A DNA stretch of 64,000 nucleotides from DAOPXV01 sp964551445 (GTDB taxonomy: Bacteria > Muiribacteriota > UBA9980). The notes beneath the pieces are model-generated. The model was not told the origin of the DNA, made no database searches, and saw only the letters and a program-made list of their open reading frames with translations. The position numbers were made by a program, and so were the translations under genes. The stretch's first letter is position 1. Each line of letters starts with the position of its first letter. The DNA lies in the NCBI GenBank assembly GCA_964551445.1, contig CAZKCG010000003.1, forward strand, positions 62,001-126,000. Reading direction: 5' to 3'. This document shows positions 18,068 through 26,720 of the stretch, one piece after another.

Positions 18068-19114
18068 TTGGCTGACACAGAATTTTCGGCGAAAATTAAC
18101 GCTGGAATAGAGTTTTATAATCAGAAAAATATTCCGAAAGCCATCATAACACTTAGAGAAGCGCTTTCTTCGGGAACCCCTGAAGAAAGAGATATCTTTG
18201 AAAAAGGAAGCTTCTATCTCGCGCTGGCTTATTTTGACAACGACAGTTTTGACGAGGCGGCCGATCAGCTTCCAAACTGCGGCGCTTATGCCCCCATACG
18301 CGTTTTCGGCCTCGTGAAGGATATAGCGTCCAGGGTTAAAATGGATTTCATGAAGATCGTCAACGAGCTTCCTCAAAAGGACCTTTATGTGGCTATAATA
18401 GAGGAAGAAAAGAAAAGGATGCGCGAAGCCCAGCTGGTGGCGAACGAGGACCAGAAGGTCAAAGAAGAAGAAGCCAGAAAAAGAAAAGAGGTAGAAGGCG
18501 ATTATAACGACCTTTTCGTAGATACTATGCGCTCCGGCCCTACGAATTATATAATCCCGGCTTTCATGGGGATTATTTCAATACCCGTATGGGGCGCAGG
18601 AATGCTTTTAGCTATAAATATCAGACAGGCCATCATAAGGACGGTTCTCCAATACGGTTTTTACTTACTATATATGAACAGTGAACAGGCGCGCATCTGG
18701 ATAAGTTATAATTTAAATCTTTCAAAGGTCTTCGGTTATACCGAGTTCGTCAACAAGGCTAATGGATGGATATTCCCCGGTCTTCAGATGGCCTATATAA
18801 TATTAGGCGTGATGTTCGCCCTGCAGTCTTTCGTCGTGGCGTTCGCTGAATGGTATAAAATATTTCTGGTCGCAAATATCGTCGAAATAAGAAACAACGT
18901 GGATATTTATATCAACGTGGGCTTCAGTCAGCATATAAATCAGGGCGATACTTTCAAGGTATATTCCCGCGGCGTCAAACCCGTTTTTAAAGGAACGGCA
19001 ACCATTATAAAACATGAAGAAACTACTTCCCTCGTTGAATTCAGGCCTTCTCTGGATGACAAAGAACTTGTCCATCCGAAGGTCGGAGATTATATTTATT
19101 ACAAATGGCTTTAA
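18068..19114 (+). CDS. TPR-containing multi-pass membrane protein
   Basis: A 348-residue protein starting at TTG nine bases after GGAGG; a TTG nine bases earlier lies inside that site. Residues 5-65 form TPR-like helices (INAGIEFYNQKNIPKAI, FYLALAYFDNDSFDEAADQL). A charged coiled segment (about 115-150) is followed by hydrophobic regions at about 165-205 and 235-270. The last 75 residues form a beta-rich domain (GDTFKVYSRGVKPVFKGTATI, ending VGDYIYYKWL) resembling small stress-response or flagellar-assembly beta domains. It is fifth in the unit and may tether the AAA+ protein to the membrane. Confidence 0.75.
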   Translation: MADTEFSAKINAGIEFYNQKNIPKAIITLREALSSGTPEERDIFEKGSFYLALAYFDNDSFDEAADQLPNCGAYAPIRVFGLVKDIASRVKMDFMKIVNELPQKDLYVAIIEEEKKRMREAQLVANEDQKVKEEEARKRKEVEGDYNDLFVDTMRSGPTNYIIPAFMGIISIPVWGAGMLLAINIRQAIIRTVLQYGFYLLYMNSEQARIWISYNLNLSKVFGYTEFVNKANGWIFPGLQMAYIILGVMFALQSFVVAFAEWYKIFLVANIVEIRNNVDIYINVGFSQHINQGDTFKVYSRGVKPVFKGTATIIKHEETTSLVEFRPSLDDKELVHPKVGDYIYYKWL

Positions 19115-19188
19115 AAAGCCGCCTCTTTATAATGCTGACGGCTAAATATCGCGAAAATGAAGAAACAAAATAACAGGAGGAATTTATC

Positions 19189-19971
19189 ATGAAAAAAACT
19201 TTAGTATTATCACTCGCTCTTTCCGTGGCCTTTACTTTTAACACACAGGTAAACGCTCAGGATTACGGCGCGGATGCTATGAAAGCCGCGCAGCAGGCGG
19301 TCGACGAAGCCAACAAGACGGCGGCGGACGCGGGTAAAGAAGGCATGGACGCGGCAAACGAGGCTATGAAGGACGCTAATAAAGCGGTAGAAGAAGCTAA
19401 CAAGGCAGCGGCGCAGGCAGCGGAAACGGGCGCGAAAGCGGCGGCGGAAGGCATTAAAACGGCGCAGGAAGCCGTAAAAATGGCAAACGAGGCCGCGACG
19501 AACGCGGCGGCGGAAGGCCTGAAGGCCGCGGCCGCGGCCGTTAAAACAGCCGATGAAGCTATAAAACTCGCGAACGACGCGACTACGAAAGCAGTCGCGG
19601 ACGCCATGAAAACCGTCGAAGAGGTCAATAAAATGACGTTCAAGACAACTGAAAGCGCTCTTAAGACGGCAATGGAAGCTCACGCTAAAGCCATCGCCTT
19701 ATCGACCGAAGCTGCTTCGAAAGCGATGGCCATCGCTTCCGAAGCGGCTAAAACCGGCACGGACGCTGGTTTGAAGGCGGCGACAGACGCAATGGCGAAC
19801 GCGGCTAACATGATAAAACTTACGAACGAAGCCGGCGCGAAAGCCATGAACGAAGCCGCTAAAATGTCCAACGAGACCGCTAAAACGGTTTTAAAAACAG
19901 GCGGCGATTCTTTGATCATGGTTACCGAATCCATTAAAATAATGACGCAGACCATGAACAAGCCTAAATAA
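19189..19971 (+). CDS. Exported Ala-rich helical repeat protein
   Basis: A 260-residue protein after AGGAGG. A signal peptide (1-24, ending VNAQ) is followed by an almost unbroken Ala/Lys/Glu amphipathic helix. It is built from short repeats such as EANKAAAQAAETGAKAAAEG with 11-residue periodicity, reminiscent of phasin- or LEA-like proteins. It predicts a long periplasmic or surface helix with no catalytic features. It is last in the six-gene unit, 75 bases after the TPR protein and just before a strong terminator. Function is unknown. Confidence 0.78.
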   Translation: MKKTLVLSLALSVAFTFNTQVNAQDYGADAMKAAQQAVDEANKTAADAGKEGMDAANEAMKDANKAVEEANKAAAQAAETGAKAAAEGIKTAQEAVKMANEAATNAAAEGLKAAAAAVKTADEAIKLANDATTKAVADAMKTVEEVNKMTFKTTESALKTAMEAHAKAIALSTEAASKAMAIASEAAKTGTDAGLKAATDAMANAANMIKLTNEAGAKAMNEAAKMSNETAKTVLKTGGDSLIMVTESIKIMTQTMNKPK

Positions 19972-20007
19972 TAATTCAACCGCCGCGTAAAAAAAAGCTG
20001 ATATAAA

Positions 20008-20050
20008 AAAAAGATCACCGCCTCGATGAAACGAAAGCGGTGATCTTTTT
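20008..20050. terminator. Bidirectional terminator
   Basis: A 14-base-pair stem (AAAAAGATCACCGC with its complement) with an A-run before and a T-run after. It separates the six-gene unit from the convergent P-type ATPase gene. Confidence 0.88.
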
Positions 20051-20085
20051 ATATCATCAAATTATATCGGCAGGCACCGCGGCCT

Positions 20086-22875
20086 CTATTTGATCTTTTT
20101 GTTTTTAAATTTAAGGCCGAGCTTGTAAAATTCCATGAATATAAGCGGCAGTATGCTTAACGCGGCAACCATAAGCCACTTTTGAGCGTCGAGATCGACC
20201 GTTTTGAAGGCTGTCTGAAGCGGCGTGTAATGTATCGCTATAAGCTGAAGAACAAGCGCTATCAAAGCCGATATCCATATCCAGATATTCTGGAACATAT
20301 TAACGAAAGCGGAGACCATTTTAGAGCGGCAGCTGAGCGAATGAATAATAGGGCTTAACGCGAGTATCGCAAACGCCATGGTGCACGCTTCCCAGTATTG
20401 TTTTTTGGGTTCCATGCCGATCTCCTTCATGATGTAAAATTCGTAATAGAAAGCGTAAAGCGCCGCTATGCCCATTATCGAACCAATCACAATGATCATC
20501 CAGAATTCCCACGGCCCTATGATCTTTTCTTTGGGCGACCGCGGCGGCCGTGACATCAGGCCGGGTTCGGCCGTATCCACGCCGAGGGCCAGGGCCGGAA
20601 GGCCGTTGGTTATAAGGTTTATCCACAGGATCTGAAGCGGGAAAAGCGGCGTCTCCCAGCCGAATATGACGGTGAAGAATATCGCGAACACAAGCCCCAT
20701 ATTGGACGAAAAAAGGAAATATATGAATTTCTTGATATTGATATAAATAACGCGGCCTTCCTCGACCGCTGAAACTATCGTCGAAAAATTATCGTCGGCT
20801 AACACCATATCGGCGGCGGATTTCGTGACGTCGGTTCCGGCGATGCCCATCGCTATGCCTATGGACGCTTCTTTTATGGCCGGCGCGTCGTTGATCCCGT
20901 CGCCGGTCATGGCGACGACCTCGCCGCGGTTTTTAAAGGCTTTTACGATCCTCAATTTGTGCTCCGCGGTAACGCGGGCGAAAACAGCGGTATTTTTACA
21001 TATAGCTGTGAGTTTTTCATCGTCTATCTTATCGAGTTCCGGGCCCGACATCGATTGAAGATCGCCTGTGAGGATGCCGAGCTCGCGGGCAATGGCCGAA
21101 GCGGTTCCCTTATGATCGCCCGTTATCATTACGGTCGAGATGCCGGCTTTTCTGCATATTTCTATGGATTCCTTGACCTCCAGCTTCGGCGGGTCCATAA
21201 TTCCGGCGAGTCCGTAGAAGGTAAGGTCGCGCTCTAAAATAGCCGTATCAATTTCGTCTAACGATTTAACGCGGTCGGCCGGTATGGATATCCCGGCGAC
21301 GCCAAGCACGCGGAACGCCCCGTTCGCCATTTCTTCATTCACCTTGAGCAGTTGTTTTTTAATGGCTTCGGTCACCGGGGTCACGACGCCCCTGATCATA
21401 ATATTCTTTGATTTGGCCAGGACCATTTCTGACGCGCCTTTTGTGAAGATATGATATATATTATCTTTTTTGAATATTTTTGACATCATTTTCCGCTCCG
21501 AGCTGAACGGAACTTCGTCGGCCAGCTCGAATTCCTTGAGTTTTTCGTCTATACAGACGCCGGCTTTCGCCCCCGCCACAAGAAACGCCACCTCGGTCGG
21601 ATCGCCCACGAAATCGGCTATATTCATGTCCACTTCGGACGGTTTTATTTTCGCGTTGTTGCAGAGCATTCCGGCTTCGATCAGCAATCCCGCCGTAGAA
21701 TCCGATGCGGTCTGATGGTTCATGCTCATCTTCTGCCCGCCCGTCATGAATTCGCCTTTTAACTCGTATCCTTCGCCGGTTATGTCTATATATTCACCGT
21801 CGGCATATATTTTTTTCAATACCATTTTATTCTGGGTGAGAGTTCCGGTTTTATCGGTACAGATAACGCTCGTGCAGCCGAGGGTCTCTACCGCGGCTAA
21901 CTTTCTTATAATAGCCTTTTTCTTGGCCATACGCTGCGTCCCGAGCGCCATGACTATCGTCGTGATCGCGGGAAGCCCTTCAGGAATGGCTGCTACAGCT
22001 AGACTCACCGCGGTCATGAAATAAAAAACCATTGAATGTTTTCCGCGCATGATGCCGATGAAAAATATGACTGCACAAACGAGTATGCATAAATATACGA
22101 CCTGTTTTCCGAATTCGTCAAGTTTTCTCTGCAGCGGAGTGTCTTCGTCGATTACTTCGTCTATGGATCTGGCGATCTTTCCAAGCTCGGTATACATACC
22201 GGTATTAACTACGATTCCTCTTGAACGGCCCGTCGCGACGGTAGTTCCCATGTAGGTCATATTAAGTCTTTCGGAAAGGGGCGCGTCAGCTTCTATCACT
22301 TCTACGCTGTTTTTCATTACCGCGATGGATTCTCCGGTCAGGGCCGCTTCGGAAGTAGAAAAACGGTGGGTCTCAAAAATCTTTATATCCGCGGGAACTA
22401 CGTCGCCCTCTTCGAGGACTATAAGATCGCCGCATACCAGTTCCTCCGCGTTTATGCTTGAAAGCTCGCCATTTCTGATGACTTTAGCGAAACGCGCCGA
22501 CATTTTTTTTAACGCATCCATCGCCTCGTCGGCTTTTATTTCCTGAAAAAGCCCGAGCAGGCCGTTCAAAACGACGATAAGCATGATGGCTAAGAAATCG
22601 CCGTATTTTTCAAAGAATTTTCCGTTCGGATTTTCAAAATGCCCGGTAACGACCGATACGATGGCCGCCACGATAAGCGTCCAGACGATGAAATTATTGA
22701 ATTGTTCGAAAAAGATAACTATGAGGGACTTTTTAGGTTTCTCTCTAAGCCGGTTGTAGCCGGTTGTTTCGATCATTTCTTCGGCTTTTTCGTTTGAAAT
22801 GCCGGTTTTTGTATTGGTATGCCAGTAACTGCAAACCTCTTCATTATTCATAGAGTGCCAGAAATGTTTTTGCAT
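20086..22875 (-). CDS. P2A-type (SERCA/PMR1-like) cation-transporting ATPase
   Basis: A 929-residue P-type ATPase, probably exporting Ca2+. An N-terminal cation-ATPase domain is followed by the TGES actuator, VAAIPEGLPA in M4 (Glu299), the phosphorylation site DKTGTLTQ (Asp341), nucleotide-domain and MITGDH motifs and GDGINDAPA, with ten membrane segments expected. Compared from memory with SERCA, the M5 site-I Glu is Leu here (SSNMGLV) and the M6 Asp is Asn (NLITNGLPALALG). The M4 Glu and M6 Asn are retained, so at most a site-II-like ion site remains. It is monocistronic. Confidence 0.93.
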   Translation of the reverse strand: MQKHFWHSMNNEEVCSYWHTNTKTGISNEKAEEMIETTGYNRLREKPKKSLIVIFFEQFNNFIVWTLIVAAIVSVVTGHFENPNGKFFEKYGDFLAIMLIVVLNGLLGLFQEIKADEAMDALKKMSARFAKVIRNGELSSINAEELVCGDLIVLEEGDVVPADIKIFETHRFSTSEAALTGESIAVMKNSVEVIEADAPLSERLNMTYMGTTVATGRSRGIVVNTGMYTELGKIARSIDEVIDEDTPLQRKLDEFGKQVVYLCILVCAVIFFIGIMRGKHSMVFYFMTAVSLAVAAIPEGLPAITTIVMALGTQRMAKKKAIIRKLAAVETLGCTSVICTDKTGTLTQNKMVLKKIYADGEYIDITGEGYELKGEFMTGGQKMSMNHQTASDSTAGLLIEAGMLCNNAKIKPSEVDMNIADFVGDPTEVAFLVAGAKAGVCIDEKLKEFELADEVPFSSERKMMSKIFKKDNIYHIFTKGASEMVLAKSKNIMIRGVVTPVTEAIKKQLLKVNEEMANGAFRVLGVAGISIPADRVKSLDEIDTAILERDLTFYGLAGIMDPPKLEVKESIEICRKAGISTVMITGDHKGTASAIARELGILTGDLQSMSGPELDKIDDEKLTAICKNTAVFARVTAEHKLRIVKAFKNRGEVVAMTGDGINDAPAIKEASIGIAMGIAGTDVTKSAADMVLADDNFSTIVSAVEEGRVIYINIKKFIYFLFSSNMGLVFAIFFTVIFGWETPLFPLQILWINLITNGLPALALGVDTAEPGLMSRPPRSPKEKIIGPWEFWMIIVIGSIMGIAALYAFYYEFYIMKEIGMEPKKQYWEACTMAFAILALSPIIHSLSCRSKMVSAFVNMFQNIWIWISALIALVLQLIAIHYTPLQTAFKTVDLDAQKWLMVAALSILPLIFMEFYKLGLKFKNKKIK

Positions 22876-23015
22876 CGATCTTATCTCTCCAAAATATTTT
22901 AAATTAGATTTAATTTACAAACTTTTTAATCAGGAAATTATAACAGAAATCAACCCGGAATTCAATTCATATTTAACTTTCATAAGAAACTAACCCTGTT
23001 TCATATTTATCACGA

Positions 23016-24023
23016 TCATTTTATTCCGTGCAGTTTTTTACCGAGAGAGCTGTCGTAGTCCGGAGTATTTTTATAGATCTCGGTTCTCGGATCGCTCGCG
23101 AATTTAGCCGTGATCGATCGCATCTCATACTGTTCGCCCGCCGTCATCGGAACGAACGAAGCGGCCGTCGATATATTTTCACGCAGCTGAACCATGTTTT
23201 CCATTCCGACGATCAGCGTGGCAGCGTGCTGCGAAAGCGAGTATCTGAGACAGTCGCGGTTCGATATCCCTATCTTCTGAGGAACGCCCGACATGAAACC
23301 GCCCATCGACTTGAAGCCGATGATCCCAGTATTTTTGCGTAAAAGCTCCGGCAGAACGGTTCTTGTGAATGAATTATTATGATAATCCATTATCCCGAGG
23401 GGCATCATAACCGCGTCCCAGTTAAACCCGCGTTCGATCATTTCGAGATGGAATTTCGGGTCTTTATGCCCTGAAAATCCTATAAACCTGATCTTTCCCT
23501 GTTCACGGGCTTTTACAAGCGCATCGAGCGCGCCGCCATGATACACGGCATCAATATCGTCCGCGTAATTTATTTCGTGGAACATAAAAAGGTCTATCAT
23601 ATCAGTATCAATAGCCTTGAGACTTTCTTCGAGGCTTCGCATCGAACCTTTCGCGGAGCGCGAGTGATCGCAGTTTTTCGTCATCAGAAAGGCTTTTTCG
23701 CGATAAGAGCCTTTTAGCGCCATCCCCATGCGTTTTTCGCTCAGCCCTTCGTTATATTCCCTTGCATTGTCGAGAAAATTTATGCCGTTATCAATGGCGA
23801 ATCTGACAAAATCGGCGGCCGCGGCGTCATCGAAATCGCGTAGTCCTATATTAAAACCGCCAAGTCCGATGATCGAAAGTTTCTCGCCGGTTTTTCCGAG
23901 CGTCCTTTTAGGTATAGGGTCACCGCCCGCGAAAAGAGGAAGATCAAGCACCGGTGAAAGCGCCATTGCTCCTATGATCCCGCCGGCCATTTTTATGAAG
24001 TCCCGCCTTGTTAATTTTGGCAT
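23016..24023 (-). CDS. Tat-exported aldo/keto reductase
   Basis: A 335-residue NAD(P)H-dependent oxidoreductase of the AKR fold. The N-terminus is a twin-arginine signal (TRRDFIKMAGG followed by a hydrophobic stretch), so the folded enzyme is predicted to be exported with its cofactor. The barrel shows GLGGFNIG, the catalytic pattern NFLDNAREYNEG (Asp, Tyr), MTKNC (Lys) and FMFHEI (His). The SD AGGTAA precedes the ATG. A decayed 27-codon piece of a very similar gene lies 2.6 kb away at 26589. Confidence 0.9.
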   Translation of the reverse strand: MPKLTRRDFIKMAGGIIGAMALSPVLDLPLFAGGDPIPKRTLGKTGEKLSIIGLGGFNIGLRDFDDAAAADFVRFAIDNGINFLDNAREYNEGLSEKRMGMALKGSYREKAFLMTKNCDHSRSAKGSMRSLEESLKAIDTDMIDLFMFHEINYADDIDAVYHGGALDALVKAREQGKIRFIGFSGHKDPKFHLEMIERGFNWDAVMMPLGIMDYHNNSFTRTVLPELLRKNTGIIGFKSMGGFMSGVPQKIGISNRDCLRYSLSQHAATLIVGMENMVQLRENISTAASFVPMTAGEQYEMRSITAKFASDPRTEIYKNTPDYDSSLGKKLHGIK

Positions 24024-24238
24024 AACTTACCTCCGCGAATATATTGAAAAATCAGGTTAACTATAATGAACCAGTATAACTTACCGGACCGGATTTCCTA
24101 TGTAACAGCGTTATCAACATTCAGACCCGGGCTATTATCAGTTGGCAAAAATGTCTTTTAAAATTTTACCATATTGCTTCATTTGAGGCATTGACCGGCA
24201 AAATGACAAAAGCGCATCGTCCGACCGGAAAACAATTT

Positions 24239-25684
24239 TCAGTTTATATCCTCGAATACGGCTTTTAACCTGACATATTTTTTATTCAGAATATAGCCGT
24301 CTTCTTTTAAAGATATTACTTTTCCATTAAAAACATATGGGTTTGCGGCAAAATTTTTAACTTTGTCCGATTCCGTCGCATAATATAGCGTTGACGACTT
24401 TTTATTGAAGGAGTTCAACAGCAGATATAACATTATCGCCTGTTCGCTTTCATGATAACCGTTCTTCCACTCGTGCGCTTTCGCGGTGAGCTTGTCGCCG
24501 TTTTTCATAAACGAGCCGTCGAGTTTGACCGATTCCCTGATACCGCGGATCTTACGGGTTTTATCGATGAAATCCGAACCGAACCAGAATTCCGTGGTTT
24601 TTTCAAGTATGCCCGGTATCCTTTTATCGTTATTTAAAAGCCTCGCCGCGAGCTGGTTGCATTCTATCTGCATCCACCAGTCCGGATTCGCGCATATAAT
24701 ATTCTTATACGAATTTTTGAATTTTTTACCCCACATGCCATATTTTTCGGAATACGCGGCGAGAACTATATCGATGAGATACTTATCCAGTATGCCTTTA
24801 TAAAGTTCTTCGTTATGCGAAACCTTCCATACGCGAGCTATCTCATATAACATCCAGTAAGTTTTCAGAACATGGCCGGCGTCGAGATGTTTCGCGTTAT
24901 AATTTTTTCTGTTGCTGTCAGTGTCCCAGAATATTCCGTCCTTGAAAAATTTTTCAGCCAGGATATCGCCGCATTTCTTTAAATATTTCAAGTTGACATC
25001 ACGATCCGCTCCTTCGAGGTTGTTGACATATAGCAGTAAATAAGCGTTAGCCTGATCGAGAATGGTGACTATATCGTGACCCGGATTTTCAAATTCCACA
25101 GCCTTCGCAAGATCGCCCGACCTTGCGTCGATCATGGTATTTTCCTTCGTATCCCAGAAAACTCCGTTGAATAAAAGGTTAATATTTTCATCCAGTTCTT
25201 TTTTCGCCGTCTGATCCCTCGTTATGTAAAAAAACGACGAGAACGCGAGCATAACATATGCCTGATCCTGGGCCGATTTGAATAATTTCCTATCCGGCCG
25301 GCCTCTGCCGTCTAACTTTGCGAAATACCCTTTGCCAGGGTCCTTGGCTTTACCGAGTATCCAGTTTATCCCATCCATGGCATATTCAAGAAGGGTTTCA
25401 TCGCCGGTAAGGTTGAATCCGATAAGATAGGCGTAAACCTGCCGCGCTATCATTCTCGTATATCTGACGTCGCCCGCCGCTTTTCCATTCATGTCGCGCC
25501 TCGAGGGAAAATTGCCGGCAGGATCGCCGAGCGCGCTTTTATCGGTCCAGTAAGGCATTATATCATTGACATAGTGCTCTTTCCATCGTTCGCCATCCAG
25601 AGGCGCAGCCTTGCAAATCGAAGATCCGCAGGCCGTTATCACAAAAACAAAGATCAACGGCAGTATTATTTTTAATTTTTTCAT
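24239..25684 (-). CDS. Lipoprotein with N-acylglucosamine 2-epimerase-type barrel
   Basis: About 481 residues, read from the ATG of MKKLKIILP, which has AAAGG nine bases upstream; in-frame ATGs further up lack one. The signal ends in a lipobox (VITAC), so it is lipid-anchored. The rest is an (alpha/alpha)6-type domain like the AGE/cellobiose-epimerase superfamily: YTRMIARQVYAYLIGF, YFAKLDGRGRP, SAQDQAYVMLAFSSF, LDAGHVLKTYWML, WWMQIECNQLAARLL. A carbohydrate epimerase, glycosidase or binding role is plausible but not fixed. Divergent from the DUF6174-like gene. Confidence 0.82.
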   Translation of the reverse strand: MKKLKIILPLIFVFVITACGSSICKAAPLDGERWKEHYVNDIMPYWTDKSALGDPAGNFPSRRDMNGKAAGDVRYTRMIARQVYAYLIGFNLTGDETLLEYAMDGINWILGKAKDPGKGYFAKLDGRGRPDRKLFKSAQDQAYVMLAFSSFFYITRDQTAKKELDENINLLFNGVFWDTKENTMIDARSGDLAKAVEFENPGHDIVTILDQANAYLLLYVNNLEGADRDVNLKYLKKCGDILAEKFFKDGIFWDTDSNRKNYNAKHLDAGHVLKTYWMLYEIARVWKVSHNEELYKGILDKYLIDIVLAAYSEKYGMWGKKFKNSYKNIICANPDWWMQIECNQLAARLLNNDKRIPGILEKTTEFWFGSDFIDKTRKIRGIRESVKLDGSFMKNGDKLTAKAHEWKNGYHESEQAIMLYLLLNSFNKKSSTLYYATESDKVKNFAANPYVFNGKVISLKEDGYILNKKYVRLKAVFEDIN

Positions 25685-25824
25685 TCGGCATCGCCTTTTC
25701 ATTATTATTTTAAGCTTCATATTATGATGAACAAAATTTTTCTCTCAGCCTCAACAGTCACAGAAACGCCGATGATCATCCGCTTGCTATAATTTAATGA
25801 TTTCCAGACCGCGGACCTTTAACT

Positions 25825-25850
25825 TTAATTTTGCATTATAGCAAAATTAA
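25825..25850. promoter_or_regulatory. Perfect inverted repeat in a divergent intergenic region
   Basis: TTAATTTTGC, six bases, then GCAAAATTAA: a perfect ten-base inverted repeat in the 347 bases between the AGE-fold lipoprotein gene and the divergent gene at 26032. It could be an operator or a terminator-like hairpin. Another TTGCTATAATTTAA-like sequence lies 40 bases away. Nothing else is seen in this gap. Confidence 0.4.
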
Positions 25851-26031
25851 CTCGAAAAATCAAAGCGCCTGCAAATAACTGAAAATTTTTGAACGAATAA
25901 AGCGTCAGGCGGCAATCTATAAAGTTTTAGCGGCGTTGAAATCCTGTTTAATTTGTGGTAAGATAAAGCAGTCTGATTTTTTAAAATTCGTTGAAACTTT
26001 CCTTGTTTCTAAAAAAAGAGAGGCAGCCGCA

Positions 26032-26541
26032 ATGAAAAAGATCACACTTTCGGGCTTGTTTATAATTCTTTTTATTTTATGCGCGCTCGGCGTTATTCCC
26101 ACCCCTGGAAGAATAAATTTTGATATGGACGAATTTCAAAGAAACCGGCAGTCATGGATAAACAAGGGGATAAAAGACTATTCCTACAGTTATTTCCGGT
26201 CAGAATTCCAAAGCGTCGATCTGGACGTATCCGTTATTAACGGTACGGTAGAAAAGGTCCTTACCAGGCCCCGTCAACATGAGGGACCGCCGATGGCCGC
26301 GCCTTTGGAAAATGGAAAAACCATAGACGGCCTGTTTGAAATGATCCTGGAATCGTACGGCAGCGGAAAGGTTTGGACGGCCAATGACTGGGTATACATC
26401 AATTCAATACGCGTAGAATATGATCCCGGGTACCATTTCCCGGCAATGGTCGAGATTTATAAAAATTCCCCGCCCGGCGCCACTTTGTACATCGTCCCCA
26501 GATTCGGCGCGAAAAATTTCAAGCCGCTCAATAATAAGTGA
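26032..26541 (+). CDS. Small exported/anchored protein, DUF6174-like
   Basis: A 169-residue protein starting at MKKITLSG, which has AGAGAGG upstream; the frame is open 32 codons further but without coding character or SD. An N-terminal hydrophobic segment (5-22) is a signal or anchor. The body has the pattern SWINKGIKDYSYSYFRSE, then VDLDVSVINGTVEKV, and a C-terminal IRVEYDPGYHFPAMVEIYKN. It recalls DUF6174 proteins (W..xGixdYxy... v.V.xGxv). Function is unknown. Confidence 0.7.
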   Translation: MKKITLSGLFIILFILCALGVIPTPGRINFDMDEFQRNRQSWINKGIKDYSYSYFRSEFQSVDLDVSVINGTVEKVLTRPRQHEGPPMAAPLENGKTIDGLFEMILESYGSGKVWTANDWVYINSIRVEYDPGYHFPAMVEIYKNSPPGATLYIVPRFGAKNFKPLNNK

Positions 26542-26588
26542 CAAAAATAAACGACCGGACAGTGTTGCATCACAATATTATCATCCAC

Positions 26589-26672
26589 AGGGAATTTAAC
26601 GAAGGCCTGAGCGAAAAACGCATGAGCCTGACGTTAAAAGACGCGTATCGTGAAAAAGTTTTTCTGAAATAA
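26589..26672 (+). pseudogene. 27-codon relic of an aldo/keto reductase gene
   Basis: The translation REFNEGLSEKRMSLTLKDAY followed by REKVFLK and a stop matches, with few changes, REYNEGLSEKRMGMALKGSY followed by REKAFLMTK in the Tat aldo/keto reductase at 23016. No reductase sequence is seen on either side, so this is a tiny leftover of a paralogue on the opposite strand. It ends about 50 bases before the CocE-type gene. Confidence 0.7.
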
Positions 26673-26720
26673 TAACAGGAGCATATTGAAAAGACAAATT
26701 AAATATAACGGAGATAAATA

